This document shows positions 1-9,575 of a DNA stretch of 64,000 nt, piece by piece. Both the position numbers and the translations under genes were made by a program. A model generated the notes under the pieces. That model saw only the letters and a program-made list of their open reading frames with translations, was not told the origin of the DNA and did no database searches. Numbering within the stretch: position 1 is the first letter of the stretch; each line of letters starts with the position of its first letter. The stretch is from Rhipidocladum racemiflorum (lineage: Eukaryota > Streptophyta > Magnoliopsida > Poales > Poaceae): contig CM070580.1 of assembly GCA_036346355.1 (NCBI GenBank), forward strand, positions 23,241,374 through 23,305,373. The letters run 5' to 3'.

Positions 1-231
1 AGACTTGGTGGCAGCTTGGCTCTTCTCACGCCATTAATTGCCATGCTTAATTGCCCTACTTAATTGCCCTGCTAATTGCCCTACGCAAAGCGAAGTGTTC
101 TTTAATTAGCCAAGAGAAACGAAACGTTAAAGATAGATGTTTGATTTTGTGAAATAATTTTTTTTATTTTTTAATCTTTATTTTTCGTTATCAATTTTGT
201 TTTTCGTAGCAACGCACGGGCATGTAACTAG
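1..231 (+). mobile_element. Helitron-type 3' end (5' end outside window)
   Basis: The segment ends in GCAACGCACGGGCATG followed closely by CTAG and then T, the form grass Helitrons show at their 3' terminus (CTRR before an inserted T). The usual hairpin just upstream is degenerate here, with only CGT/ACG pairing visible. Bases 33-85 hold three to four copies of a TAATTGCCCT unit. The left boundary lies outside the window, so size and content are unknown. Confidence 0.45.
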
Positions 232-454
232 TTAAACAATATATGGAATCATCCATCCAAACAAATATAGTACGTTTTTTTCGTGTGTGCGAACCAGCAC
301 GCAATAGGGATTGCATGCCCGACAGGCCGTATCCGTGGTACGCAGCTGTTTGGCTAAAAGGCCAAGGTCCAAATCACATCAACGGAACGGTGGTTGGGTG
401 TGTATTTTTTTATTTTTTTTTATTTGCAAAATTAGATAAACACTGCTTCAAAAT

Positions 455-1247
455 ATGGCGTTTCGAGATATACCACTCGGAATCTTGAAATTTGATATAT
501 GTCATTTCAAAACTTGTTTGTTTTGATATATGCCACTCTAAGACTCTTTTGCTCCTAATCTTTTTTTTTCCTCTCCTTTTCTTTTTCCTCCCCCACCACG
601 GCCGCCTCTATTCGCATCCTCGCTGGCCAGCCCGCATAACCCGACGCTGACGCAAATGCAAACCAAGACGTTGAGCCGCTCCCCTTACTCCTCGATCCCT
701 GCCCTCACCTTAGGCCCACCTTCCTGGAGCCTGAGGCCACAATCAACACCGCCATTGCTGACCTTGGCGGTGTCGCACCCCCAAGCTCAACCGGAGCGCG
801 TCCAAGGATACAACCTTCTTGTCCGCTGATGCCACCATTCTCTACACCTGCTTTACTGAGGTCGCCATGCTGCTCCGCTCCTCCGATTGTGTCGTCTATG
901 ACGTCGTGTTCGCGTGCTTGTATTGCGAGGACTTCGTCCATCCAAAGGGTGCTCGATGAAATGCCGGAGAGGGAGGTGGCGCCGAGGAAGGTTCTTGACC
1001 TTGTCAGATGACGAGGAAGCCAAGGAGTGGGAGTAGAGCGGCGCCGCCGTCGCCACCACTGGTCATCGGGGCAACAGGGGGGTGACGGGTGTGAGAAAGA
1101 AGAAGAGGGGAGAAAGAAGAGCCTAGGGGCAAAAGAATCATAGAGTAGCATATATTAAAGCAAACCAGTTCTCGTGTGGCATTTGTCCAATTTCAAAATC
1201 CTGAATGGCATATATCGAAACCTCACGTTTTGAAATGACATATATCC
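455..1247. mobile_element. Fold-back / MULE-like element with GC-rich interior
   Basis: The left flank (about 493-540) and right flank (about 1205-1247) are inverted copies of a block containing GATATATGTCATTTCAAAAC then GATATATGCCA. Related GATATA(T)..CCACT motifs repeat further inside each arm. The GC-rich interior (about 590-1110) differs sharply in composition from the AT-rich arms, as when a MULE or similar element carries host sequence. A short plus-strand reading includes a DEMPERE-like string reminiscent of PPR proteins, but it is too short to call. No target duplication was resolved, so the outer limits are approximate. Confidence 0.4.
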
Positions 1248-1364
1248 GATGGATCTCCACAAATTTGCTACGGTGCTACGTACCTGACGACCCATGTATC
1301 TGCACCATCCATGCCTTTCGTTTTATTCATTGTTCCTTCGAAAGTACTAGTGGTGGTAGCCACC

Positions 1365-1660
1365 GGGATTCAGATCCTCTGCCTTTGTTAGTGTAAATGC
1401 ACGGTGCATTTTGACCTGGCAGGCTAAAGAAATCTGAGAAAAAACAACTCAAATTGCTACAGTATTTAAGATTTTAGTAAATTTTATTGAAATTTTAGAT
1501 ATTTTGATTGAAATTCATATTTTAAAACTAGATTTGATTAAATCTCACAAATTTTTTCAAAAAATACTGTAGCAATTTGAATATTTGCTCAGATTTCTTT
1601 GACCTACCAGGTCAAAATGCATTGTGCATTTACACTAACAAAGGTAGAGGATCTGAATCC
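1365..1660. mobile_element. Mutator-type MITE with 9-bp target duplication
   Basis: This 296-bp element has terminal inverted repeats of about 75 bp, starting GGGATTCAGATCCTCTGCC on the left and ending GGTAGAGGATCTGAATCC on the right, with only a few mismatches along the arms. It is flanked by a perfect 9-bp direct repeat GTAGCCACC (1356-1364 and 1661-1669). Long TIRs with a 9-bp duplication are the signature of Mutator-like elements. The AT-rich centre has no coding capacity, so it is non-autonomous. Confidence 0.85.
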
Positions 1661-1669
1661 GTAGCCACC

Positions 1670-2429
1670 GGCCGCCGAATGAAAAAACGTAGAGATCGAG
1701 CCACGGAGGCAAGCGGCGGCGAATGGGAATGCAGTTCGGTGGCAGCAGAGCGAGAATTGAGGGGTTATTCGTAATCGTACGTACCCTGCATAGTGGTATT
1801 AGTTTAGTCGCAAATCTGCAAAGAAGTGACGAATTGGTTGGGAATTTGGCACGTCCCTTTGGTTGGCCGCTGGAGCAAGTCGATCCAGTGTGGTGGTGGC
1901 TACGTCAGTCCAACGGCCTCTCGTCTCACCACAGGATTGACCTCATAATATTGAATGGAAAAGGGGACGTGTCTATGTGTGTGTACCAGCCGCTAGCTAC
2001 TACGCATGTGCGTTTGCTCTGAGAGGGGCTTCGATACATGTACGTACGATATAGTACTAAATAGATTCTTGCATCCAGCTCAGTATCGCTAGGTTCATTC
2101 GATTGAAGACAGCTTCTACCCCTTGTATTTGTGCGGGTCTTTCGTAGGACTGATGTGATGGTCGAGCTCACTTTACTCAGTCCAGCTATTTAGATGATAC
2201 CTTCGGGAAAACTATCCTCCGAGGGCTTGTTTGGACGAGCAATATGTTCCAAACAAACCTCGAAAGGAAAATGAACTCGATGACACAGCAAAAAGATGCG
2301 CGAAATGGGAAAAATAGAAACTATGCGTCATAACACCCGCGTCACGCCCGAAAAGTGAAGGATTACAAGCGCAACAGCTAATTTGACACGGCTTGCAATA
2401 CAATGCCAAGGAAGAATAGATCGTCATGT
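1670..2429. other. Intergenic stretch, nothing assignable
   Basis: Mixed-composition sequence without a convincing ORF, repeat boundary or RNA gene. Short ORFs on both strands lack recognisable domains. Confidence 0.4.
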
Positions 2430-2712
2430 CAGGATGATTCTAAGGATAAGTCTTCTAGCCTAAGTCATGATCACAAGATTATGCGGAACAGCATTAGGTT
2501 AACTAACCCGGTGAAGTAGATGACGCCATTAGGGGATTGCTCGGTGATGTTCTTGATGTCAGTGTAGAAGAAGCAGTCGTCGGGGTTCCCTCGATTGCTG
2601 ATGGAGAGGACCAAGACACCGAGCCTTCTAGGTCCTGACGGAGGAAGAGTTCGCCGTGACCTTCACGGGGAGGCGACGGACTTCGGCAGCTTTGCGCTAA
2701 GTCCCAGATCGG
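2430..2712 (-). repeat. Inverted LTR (R/U5) fragment related to Copia1
   Basis: Read on the minus strand, this segment starts with ATCCGATCTGGGACTTAGCG and CAAAGCTGCCGA, which is also found in forward orientation in the Copia1 3' LTR (about 18383-18414). It then continues into a region resembling the end of the Copia3 LTR (…CTAATGGC…TACTTC…CCGG…TTAG… GTGATCATG). It therefore looks like the R/U5 part of a copia LTR lying opposite to the adjacent gag-pol. Copia1 has no normal 5' LTR, so either an inversion or template switching rearranged its left end, or this is a separate LTR scrap. Confidence 0.55.
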
Positions 2713-3035
2713 ATAATATTAATCATAAAATTAAACAATAATAATAATGCCCAGAAATTTAATCATAAACAATAATTGTTGCTAAGTTAAATTAGACATA
2801 ATGCAACAAATTAAAATGAACCAAATAATAACAGCATTAAATAGAAGGGCTTAAACAGTAAAACCAAACAGTACAGGCATTCGGCCCAGTCAAGCGACAC
2901 AGCGCGGAGCGTGAGGCGGCCCAAAACCAGTGCAGCCCAGTTAACCCGCAGCCCACCATAGCCGTCGATCTCAAAGGACGGCTGAGATCTCACCAGACCG
3001 GGACAAAATGGCGCCCTGAAGAAAACCTAACCCTA
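2713..3035. other. Leader-like sequence upstream of truncated gag
   Basis: An AT-rich half (2713-2870) is followed by a GC-richer half containing AAAACCTAACCCTAATGCC just before the first Met. That half reads like a plant gene 5' leader rather than copia leader sequence. No LTR end or methionine-tRNA primer site is visible. See the finding on the chimeric left end of Copia1. Confidence 0.35.
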
Positions 3036-4377
3036 ATGCCAATTCAATCCCGATCCGAAAATCACGCAGAGCGGCGACGGCGCATGTCTTTGATGATTAT
3101 AAAGAGCACCATATCTGTAGCGATAAGGGGAGCAATCCCTGATTCCGACAACGTTAAGAAGTACTTGGCCTCAGTCGAGGAGCAATTTAAGGGCTCCTCA
3201 AAAGTTTATGCCAGTACTTTGATCATGAAGATGCTCACGAGTAAGTATGATGGCTCTAGTAGCGTTCGTGAGCATATCATGATGATGACTGATATGGCTG
3301 CAAAACTCAAGGGCATGGATATGGCCATTTCTGATGGGTTCCTGGTCCATTTTATTATGACCTCTCTCCCTCCTGAGTATAATGCATTCAAAATTAATTA
3401 TAATACTCAGAAGGAGCAGTGGACCATGAGCGAGTTGATCGCTATGTGTGTTCAAGAAGAAGAGAGGGTTAAAGCTGAAAGAAAGGACCAAGTTTTCCAT
3501 ATTGGCCATGGAAAAAGGAAATTTCAAGGGGAGGCTAAGTCCAAAAAGAAGCTGCATTTCTCCCCTAAGGTTGAGTCAAGCAAGCCAAAGCAAAAGGAGA
3601 AAGCCGCTGCTACATCTACTTCTGATGGACCCATCTGTCGTTTTTGCAAAACCAGTGGGCACGTTCAGAAAGATTGTGCGGGCTTTATGAAATGGCTTGC
3701 TAAAAAGGGTAATGATGAAATTTCCTTTATTGATGAAACTCTTTATGCTGATTTGTCCCGTAATACCTGGTGGATTGACTCAGGTGCAACTGTGCACGTT
3801 TCCAATTCATTGCAGGGATTCCTTACCGTGAAGACGGTAAGAAAGGGGGAGCGAAGCCTTAGAGTTGCTGATGGAAAGGAGGCTGAAGTTGAAGCCGTTG
3901 GCACGCTATCATTAGTATTAGATAGTGGCTCCACCCTTCTTTTGAATAATGTCGTTTATGTTTCTAGTATAAGGAGAAACCTCATTTCAGTTTCTTTATT
4001 AGATGATGATGGATACACTTGTATCTTTGGGAACAATAAATGCATTGTAAACTTTAATTCTAATAATGTTGGTCTCGCAACTCAACGAGACAAACTCTAT
4101 ATGCTTCATCTCTCTGAATTTCCTGTATCAATGAATGTGTGTGATACCACCAATAAGCGAAAGAGAAGTCTAGGTGATGAGACTTCATCGAAATTGTGGC
4201 ATTGTCGTTTAGGCCACATTTCGAAGGGGGGAATGGAACGCTCATTAAGGAAGAGATACTCCAACCTCTAGACTTTTCTGACTCAGATCATTGTATTGAT
4301 TGCATTAAAGGGAAATATGTAAAACAGATTAAGAAAGGAGCCACACGAAGCACAGGAGTTTTAGAATTAATCCACAC
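3036..4377 (+). pseudogene. Copia1 gag, protease and pre-integrase part
   Basis: The recognisable gag homology starts only near residue 17 (RMSLMIIKST), so the usual N-terminal part of the capsid region is missing and is replaced by an unrelated Arg-rich start. Next come the capsid-like region ending around residue 140, a CCHC zinc knuckle CRFCKTSGHVQKDC near residue 200, and the aspartic protease motif WWIDSGATVHVS near residue 245. A pre-integrase motif LWHCRLGHIS follows near residue 385. A frameshift in a G-run near 4232 moves the frame; the alternative frame continues with the conserved CIDCIKGK motif up to the Gypsy1 insertion. The protein would act in particle assembly and polyprotein cleavage, but this copy is dead. 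Confidence 0.85.
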
Positions 4378-4757
4378 TGTTGTGGTTATGACCACAGGGG
4401 TGTGTGTTTTGTGGGCTCTTTTTTCTCTTTTTATAGGAGGGGAACATGAAGAAACTGTCCCTTCGTGCGCGTCCCATTTTTCTCTTCCCGACCGGTCCTG
4501 ACATGATCTTGTCGTTTTCCTTTTTCTTTTTGCAGGGTGTCAGATTTATTTGATGGTGTTGTCGGGTGTGTCTTCGTGGACTGCGAGGGTGCTTTCCTTC
4601 GCTACTTTTGCCGCTATTCTGCTTCGCTCCGCGTCGTGGGTTCGGTCGAAGCAATGCTTTGCTTGCCCCGCTCTGCTTTGGATAAAACATGGGCCGTGCT
4701 TCATTCACCCGATGGCTCGGGATATGATGGGCTGGACTCTGTAACTGAGTCACTACA
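4378..4757 (-). repeat. Gypsy1 3' LTR
   Basis: A 380-bp LTR. On the plus strand it reads TGTTGTGGTTATGACC… to …GAGTCACTACA, so it starts TG and ends CA. It is nearly identical to 15027-15407, differing by one T in a T-run and about three substitutions. The adjacent sequence, read on the minus strand as ATGCGGGGCTAC, is the likely polypurine tract; Gypsy2 has the same motif beside its 3' LTR. Confidence 0.92.
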
Positions 4758-4913
4758 GTAGCCCCGCATGGCTGCGGATTGATTTCATCTTTTCCTCAGC
4801 AATGACATTCGAAGCCCAAGTATTATCCATTGGCCGTTCGGGGGTACGAAGGAGGGCCCTCTTTTTCAGTTTATAGAAGACAAGCGGTTTCCTTTTGACA
4901 GAGGCTAAGGATA

Positions 4914-7900
4914 GTGGTGGGGGGTTTCATTGGGCTTATTCCACTAAGCTTTCTGGCGCATTTGGTTCCTCCTAGCTCCATCCTCTTCTTCCTCTTCGTT
5001 AACCTTTTCCAGCCAATGGGTCCTCGGCGCGCCCCTCGGGCGAAATTGGTTTTAAGTGAGAGGGACGCTGGAGCTTTGTCTCCCTCCCTGGGCCGCTCTG
5101 TTTTGACTTCCGGCGAGCTAGATCTTATGGCCTGGAACTTCGGCATAGCCCGCATATCTATGCGTTCTCCCGGCGCGGATGAAGTCCCCCGTCTACGAGC
5201 CACGGAGGCGGTCGTGTTTGCCGCCTTCTTAGAAGCCGGACTTCGATTCCCTGCTTCCCCTCTAGTGGGATCCATATTGCGGGTCTTCCAAGCGGAGCTT
5301 TCGCAACTCACTCCGAATGCTATCGTCCGGATGGCGGTGTTAGATTGGGCGTTTCGAGCCGGTGGATTCAGATTGACTGGCCGTTTGTTTTCTCTTATAG
5401 AGGATGCATTTTGGCAGCCTAAATTTCACCGGGTTGGAGAGGAGGACCACCGATCTTGCTTCGGCTCCTTAAACTTCCAGACGAAGAGATCTTTGACCAA
5501 AGAGATCCTCGTGGCCGCCGCTAAAGGCAAATGGGAGTCGGGTTGGATGCACCGGTGGTACTACCAGGAGCTAGACGGCTCGGACTCCCCCCTTCGCACT
5601 TCCCTGGGGTTTGTGAGGACTATCCGCTCGCCGAATTGGGACGCGACTGCAGAGGAGGCCCGATTGCTCAATTTCCTGAGGGCCCTTCGACATCAAAGCT
5701 CTATGCGCGACTTGGTGGAAGAGTATTGTTTATGTCGCATCGATCCTCTGGCGAGGAACCCCGTAGTTGCTTTGGACTGGTCCCCCAGGGGAGATATCTC
5801 CGTGGTCCGGCCCGAGGGGGTGCAGGACTTAGGGCGCGGAGCCGCGGAAAAATTGGCTCGTAGACTCCTTGGTCCGTGCAAGACGGCCGAATATGAGGCT
5901 GCTATGAGTGCCATTGGGGCCAAACGATGCTCTCGCTTCGCTGAATGGGGGCTTCGAGCCGCTCCTCATCCTAGAGGATCAGCAGGTTCCCCTCGTCCTG
6001 CGAAGCGAGCGAGACTGACTCGTCTTGCACCACCTCAGGCCACCAATACCTCCGGTGGAAGCGGAGGCTCGGAAGACGATGGCGATGAGGAGGCAGGCTG
6101 GAACGAGGAGTCCAGCGATGAAGGTGATTCCTCTGAATCTGTTGCCGCCACGTCTCTGTCCCCGCCGGCCCCATCTGATCCGGTTTGTACCGCGGGACTT
6201 TCTGGAACATTGCCGGCGATCGAGGAGAATGAATCCCCAGGGATACCTCTTGCTTCGGGTTCTCCGCCCGGCCGTGATGCTATGGCTGGGTTACATTCTT
6301 CAGTTGGAGCTGAGCCTCTCGCCCCTTCCCGGACCCCGGTCCCTGCCTCCGAAGCGGGATCGCCTGAGACTGCCCCCGTTCCGGTTTCGTCAGATATGAC
6401 ACTTCCGGTCCCTGTTCCAACTCCTTTGGCGAGTAAGCAAGCTGACGGGGAACAATCTCCTGGATATTCTTTCTTGGCCATTCCTGGTGTCGATCTTGTT
6501 GATTTGGTTGGCGACGATGAAGGTGATACTTCGGTTATGGAGGATGCGCTAGGATCGCCCGGAAACGTGGCTGGCGTGGCGGCGGAGGGAATTTGCGCTC
6601 CTTCGGGCGGGCTGTTGAAACCGCCGGCTGCTGAAGCTCGCGACCTTCAGCTAAACATTTCTACTCCTGATACCCCCGTAGGGGCAGAAGGTCTTACTCC
6701 TGATACTTTTCCCGCCAGCTCGTTAGGGTATGATGTCTCTCTAGGGCTTGACGAAGCTGGTGCAGGGGGTGATGGCGCGGAGGCGGGGAAAACTTTTGAG
6801 CCATCAGAGCAGGACCGGGGCAAGATACCTCCGATTTCTCTGGCTCACACGAAGGAAGGGGGTGTGATCCCCGCGGGTGCTATTCCCCAGGATGCTCCTT
6901 CCTTAGGCGGAGGGGCTTTATCTTCACGTCAGGCGACCCCTGGGGGCAGCTCCGGTTCCTCCTTCGTCAGGTTCGACCTGTCAAATTTTGTGGCTTCAGA
7001 TTTCGGAGGAGGGACAGCTGCGGACCCCACTCTGAAGAAGATGCGTGCCGCCTTTTCTCCTTATAGCAAATCCATAAACTTATTTGGGGAGATAAACGAT
7101 CTTGCCCTTTGCGAGATGTCGATGGACCATCATCTGAAGGTGTTTATTTATTTCTGTTGTTTTCGTTTATCTCTGTATTCCTGCTGGCAACTTCTTCACC
7201 CCGTGATATCTCTTTTACAGGGGGCTGTCGTGGCTTCAGAAATGGTTCGTCGCTTTCGGGCGTATTTTGATAAATTCAACGAAGGGGTTCAGTATTGCGA
7301 GGCGGCTAAGAAGCGAGTGGAGGAGCTGGAGGTGGAGAAGGCCCATTTGTCAGAGGCGCTCCGCAGCTCTAGTGAGTCCTTGGCTAGGGCCCAAGTCGAG
7401 GCAGCACAAAGCCAAGATTTGGCGGCGAAGAACGCCGAACTTGAAGGGGCTATTTCCATGATGCGGAGCCGCTTGGCCGAAGAAGAACGGGCTCGCTTAG
7501 CAGCCGAGCGGAATGAGAAAAAGAAGGAAGATCGCATAGAAGAGTTAAAGGGCCTCTTGGCTGTGGCGGATGAGGCCAAGAATATGCTGAAGAAGCAAGC
7601 AGAAGAGTTTCCTTCCCAGCTCGCGGCGGCGCGGGGCGAGGCTCAGATGCACCTTCGCGATGCTCAACGTGCAGAGGAGAGTTACGAAGCGATCCGGAAG
7701 GAAATGGACTCCATCACTTCCGCAGTTCATGGAGCGACTGAGGCCTTTTTGCAACAGCTTCCTCGATTTGGCATCGACGCGCCTCCGAGCCGCATTCCCC
7801 CTTCACACCTGGAAGCTATTTCTTTTCTCACGAAGTCTACTAAGATTTTCGGGGACTCGGCGTTAACCTTCGGCGACTACTGCGCGAGGCTAGGCTCTGT

Positions 7901-8165
7901 GAAGACTGCTCAATTGTTGGAGGCGAAGGGGTGCACGCATGTTCGCGAACATTTTGGTTCTTCCTCCGCTTCTGCATCTTCGCCCGGATTTGGTGACCTT
8001 CTTCCATCTGTGAAGCCCTCCGCTGCTGCATTCCGGTTGTCCTCGAGCTTTATGTCAGATTTTTGGAGGCAGCATGGTGATAGTGTTGCGAAGGAATCAG
8101 TGCGTCGTGCTCGGGCTTCGATGGTCGAGTTAGCGAAGGGGGCGGAAAAACCGCCATCCACTTAG
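4914..8165 (+). CDS. Antisense ORF of Tat gypsy element (gypsy-type transposon protein)
   Basis: A 1083-codon open frame runs opposite to gag-pol, between the integrase end and the 3' LTR. The start is uncertain. The Met at 5016 (MGPRRAPRAKLVL) is conserved in Gypsy2 and is more likely than 4914, which would prefix a hydrophobic stretch. The N-terminal region (about residues 60-310), with LRFPASPLV and LTPNAIVR motifs, resembles the plant 'putative gypsy type transposon' family seen in antisense ORFs. A long acidic Pro/Ser/Gly-rich middle (about 360-720) follows. A strong Glu/Lys/Ala-rich coiled coil (about 790-940) precedes a small C-terminal region. An 81-bp T-rich segment with GT…AG ends (7140-7220) interrupts the frame without breaking it, and splicing it gives about 1022 aa from 5016. 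Function is unknown. An intact frame of this length in a young element suggests the gene has been kept by selection. Confidence 0.75.
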   Translation: MVGGFIGLIPLSFLAHLVPPSSILFFLFVNLFQPMGPRRAPRAKLVLSERDAGALSPSLGRSVLTSGELDLMAWNFGIARISMRSPGADEVPRLRATEAVVFAAFLEAGLRFPASPLVGSILRVFQAELSQLTPNAIVRMAVLDWAFRAGGFRLTGRLFSLIEDAFWQPKFHRVGEEDHRSCFGSLNFQTKRSLTKEILVAAAKGKWESGWMHRWYYQELDGSDSPLRTSLGFVRTIRSPNWDATAEEARLLNFLRALRHQSSMRDLVEEYCLCRIDPLARNPVVALDWSPRGDISVVRPEGVQDLGRGAAEKLARRLLGPCKTAEYEAAMSAIGAKRCSRFAEWGLRAAPHPRGSAGSPRPAKRARLTRLAPPQATNTSGGSGGSEDDGDEEAGWNEESSDEGDSSESVAATSLSPPAPSDPVCTAGLSGTLPAIEENESPGIPLASGSPPGRDAMAGLHSSVGAEPLAPSRTPVPASEAGSPETAPVPVSSDMTLPVPVPTPLASKQADGEQSPGYSFLAIPGVDLVDLVGDDEGDTSVMEDALGSPGNVAGVAAEGICAPSGGLLKPPAAEARDLQLNISTPDTPVGAEGLTPDTFPASSLGYDVSLGLDEAGAGGDGAEAGKTFEPSEQDRGKIPPISLAHTKEGGVIPAGAIPQDAPSLGGGALSSRQATPGGSSGSSFVRFDLSNFVASDFGGGTAADPTLKKMRAAFSPYSKSINLFGEINDLALCEMSMDHHLKVFIYFCCFRLSLYSCWQLLHPVISLLQGAVVASEMVRRFRAYFDKFNEGVQYCEAAKKRVEELEVEKAHLSEALRSSSESLARAQVEAAQSQDLAAKNAELEGAISMMRSRLAEEERARLAAERNEKKKEDRIEELKGLLAVADEAKNMLKKQAEEFPSQLAAARGEAQMHLRDAQRAEESYEAIRKEMDSITSAVHGATEAFLQQLPRFGIDAPPSRIPPSHLEAISFLTKSTKIFGDSALTFGDYCARLGSVKTAQLLEAKGCTHVREHFGSSSASASSPGFGDLLPSVKPSAAAFRLSSSFMSDFWRQHGDSVAKESVRRARASMVELAKGAEKPPST
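7140..7220 (+). other. Probable intron in the antisense ORF
   Basis: The segment begins AAG|GTGTTTATTTATTT and ends CTCTTTTACAG|GG, is T-rich and is 81 bp long. Gypsy2 has the equivalent segment at 46593-46673 (minus), also 81 bp, with the same splice ends; there it contains an in-frame TAG. It is antisense to the element's genomic RNA, so it would not be removed during retrotransposition. Confidence 0.7.
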
Positions 8166-8435
8166 TTTGCCTGCTTCTCGCATTATCGCTATATACTTCA
8201 CTGGCTTTGGGAATGTAAACGCTTTGAATTATCGTGTTGCATTTACTTCAGACTTTCCGCCTTCTCGTCTCTTCGGCTCCCTGAGTTGATATTTACTTCG
8301 GTTCCTCGAACTTCGCTGCTTCCGTGGTGTATATACGCATAACGACAGTATCATTTAGGGTCCCCTCGAGCATTCTCTCTCTCCCTGCACACTTTGTTCT
8401 TCTTGGCAGCTCCTCTTAGCGCCCAAGACTCCAAG

Positions 8436-8705
8436 ATGGATGGCCAAGCTCCACTCCCTGCCGTCGACGACGCGCCCCCCTTGGTTTTTAACTTCGGCGA
8501 CGAGGCTCCGCCACCCCCACCAGCGTTGGTCAACGAAGAAGATGAGCTCTGGCTGACATATGATTTGGTCCTGGAAGAGTTGGCGCGGGAGGAGGCCATT
8601 GCTCGCGATATTTCAGGCGTTCACCTTCTGGTGGCGGCGTTCCCGCAGCTCTACGAGGTGACGGATGCTCTTGTTGCAGCAGTACACCGTGCGTACGACG
8701 AGTAA
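8436..8705 (+). CDS. Small second antisense ORF (89 aa), unknown function
   Basis: Starts at ATG 8436 (MDGQAPLPAVDDAPP) and ends with YDE and a stop. It is acidic and proline-rich at the N-terminus, followed by a helical-looking segment (LWLTYDLVLEELAREEAIAR). It lies about 270 bp downstream of the long antisense ORF in the same orientation, so it could be a separate gene or a further exon. Gypsy2 retains a frameshifted version at 45362-45621. I do not recognise a domain. Confidence 0.5.
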   Translation: MDGQAPLPAVDDAPPLVFNFGDEAPPPPPALVNEEDELWLTYDLVLEELAREEAIARDISGVHLLVAAFPQLYEVTDALVAAVHRAYDE

Positions 8706-9277
8706 TAGTGGATGTATATGTAATGGACCCTACTTTCGGTGATACCTATATAAAAGAAGAATATCATCTTCTGTACCGCTTCTTTTATCTCTTTTTGCCG
8801 TTCCTGCTTCATTCTCGAGACTTGGATCAGCAACGTGATCATCCGTGTTGATCTATATATATATATACATATATATATATTTTTTGAAGCTTGTCGTGTC
8901 GCATTGTTCCAGCGGTTGTTATTGTCTAGGGATCTGAGGGTTCCGATTACACATGGAATAGGACGGGGTCATGGTCGCCGGCCTGTTTTCGGGGTTTTTC
9001 CAGGGGCTTTTAGCCGTGGGCTTGGGGGCAGAACCTTGGGTTCCTTGGAAGGTCGAAGCAAAGTACAAGCTTAACTCATCGCTTGTCATGTTCCTCTCGG
9101 GGCTGAGCCCCGGGCCGTGGGAGCCCATCTGGGGAAGGTTAAGTTTGCGCCTAACTTTTCCACATTCGTCTTGGATCGTAGCCCCGGGCATTGAGGACGG
9201 TTGGACAGGTAGGCAGTTAACCTTATTCTACATCCATAGACTCCTATCCGGCGCGAGGTCATGGTCTCGGAGCGGAG
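8706..9277. other. Gypsy1 spacer with TA microsatellite
   Basis: Non-coding spacer between the antisense genes and the 75-bp tandem repeats. It holds a (TA)n tract at about 8853-8880. A homologous spacer is present in Gypsy2 (about 44835-45361). No protein signal was seen. Confidence 0.6.
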
Positions 9278-9475
9278 GAACGGGTGGGGCTTTGGCCCGA
9301 CCAAGCGTTAAATAGCTCCTACCGTAGCGAGGCTGCGGGTCTCCTGAGCGAGGAACGGGTGGGGCTTTGGCCCGACCAAGCGTTAAATAGCTCCTACCGT
9401 AGCGAGGCTGCGGGTCTCCGGAGCGGGGGAACGGGTGGGGCTTTGGCCCGACCAAGCGTTCGTAAGCTTCTAAGT
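9278..9475. repeat. 75-bp tandem repeats inside Gypsy1
   Basis: Three successive units start at about 9278, 9353 and 9429, each beginning GAACGGGTGGGGCTTTGGCC. The first two units are almost identical and the third is partial. Gypsy2 has the same kind of array in reverse complement at about 44565-44780, with more decay. Such arrays between pol and the 3' LTR are common in Tat elements. A (CA)n tract follows at about 9541-9562. Confidence 0.85.
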
Positions 9476-9575
9476 GACATCAGTCGAAATCTTGGCTTGA
9501 GGGGAACTTTTTTTTCTTTATTGATGGAAACTCAGTTTCGTGCACACGCACACACACACACACATTTTTTTTTAC

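Noticed and set aside
705..1151. 148-codon minus-strand ORF in the first fold-back element
   Set aside because: Low-complexity Pro/Arg/Ser composition, no domain, and overlapping ORFs in other frames; a product of GC-rich sequence.
9264..9475. CRISPR-like array
   Set aside because: The 75-bp units are contiguous without unique spacers and lie inside a plant retrotransposon.
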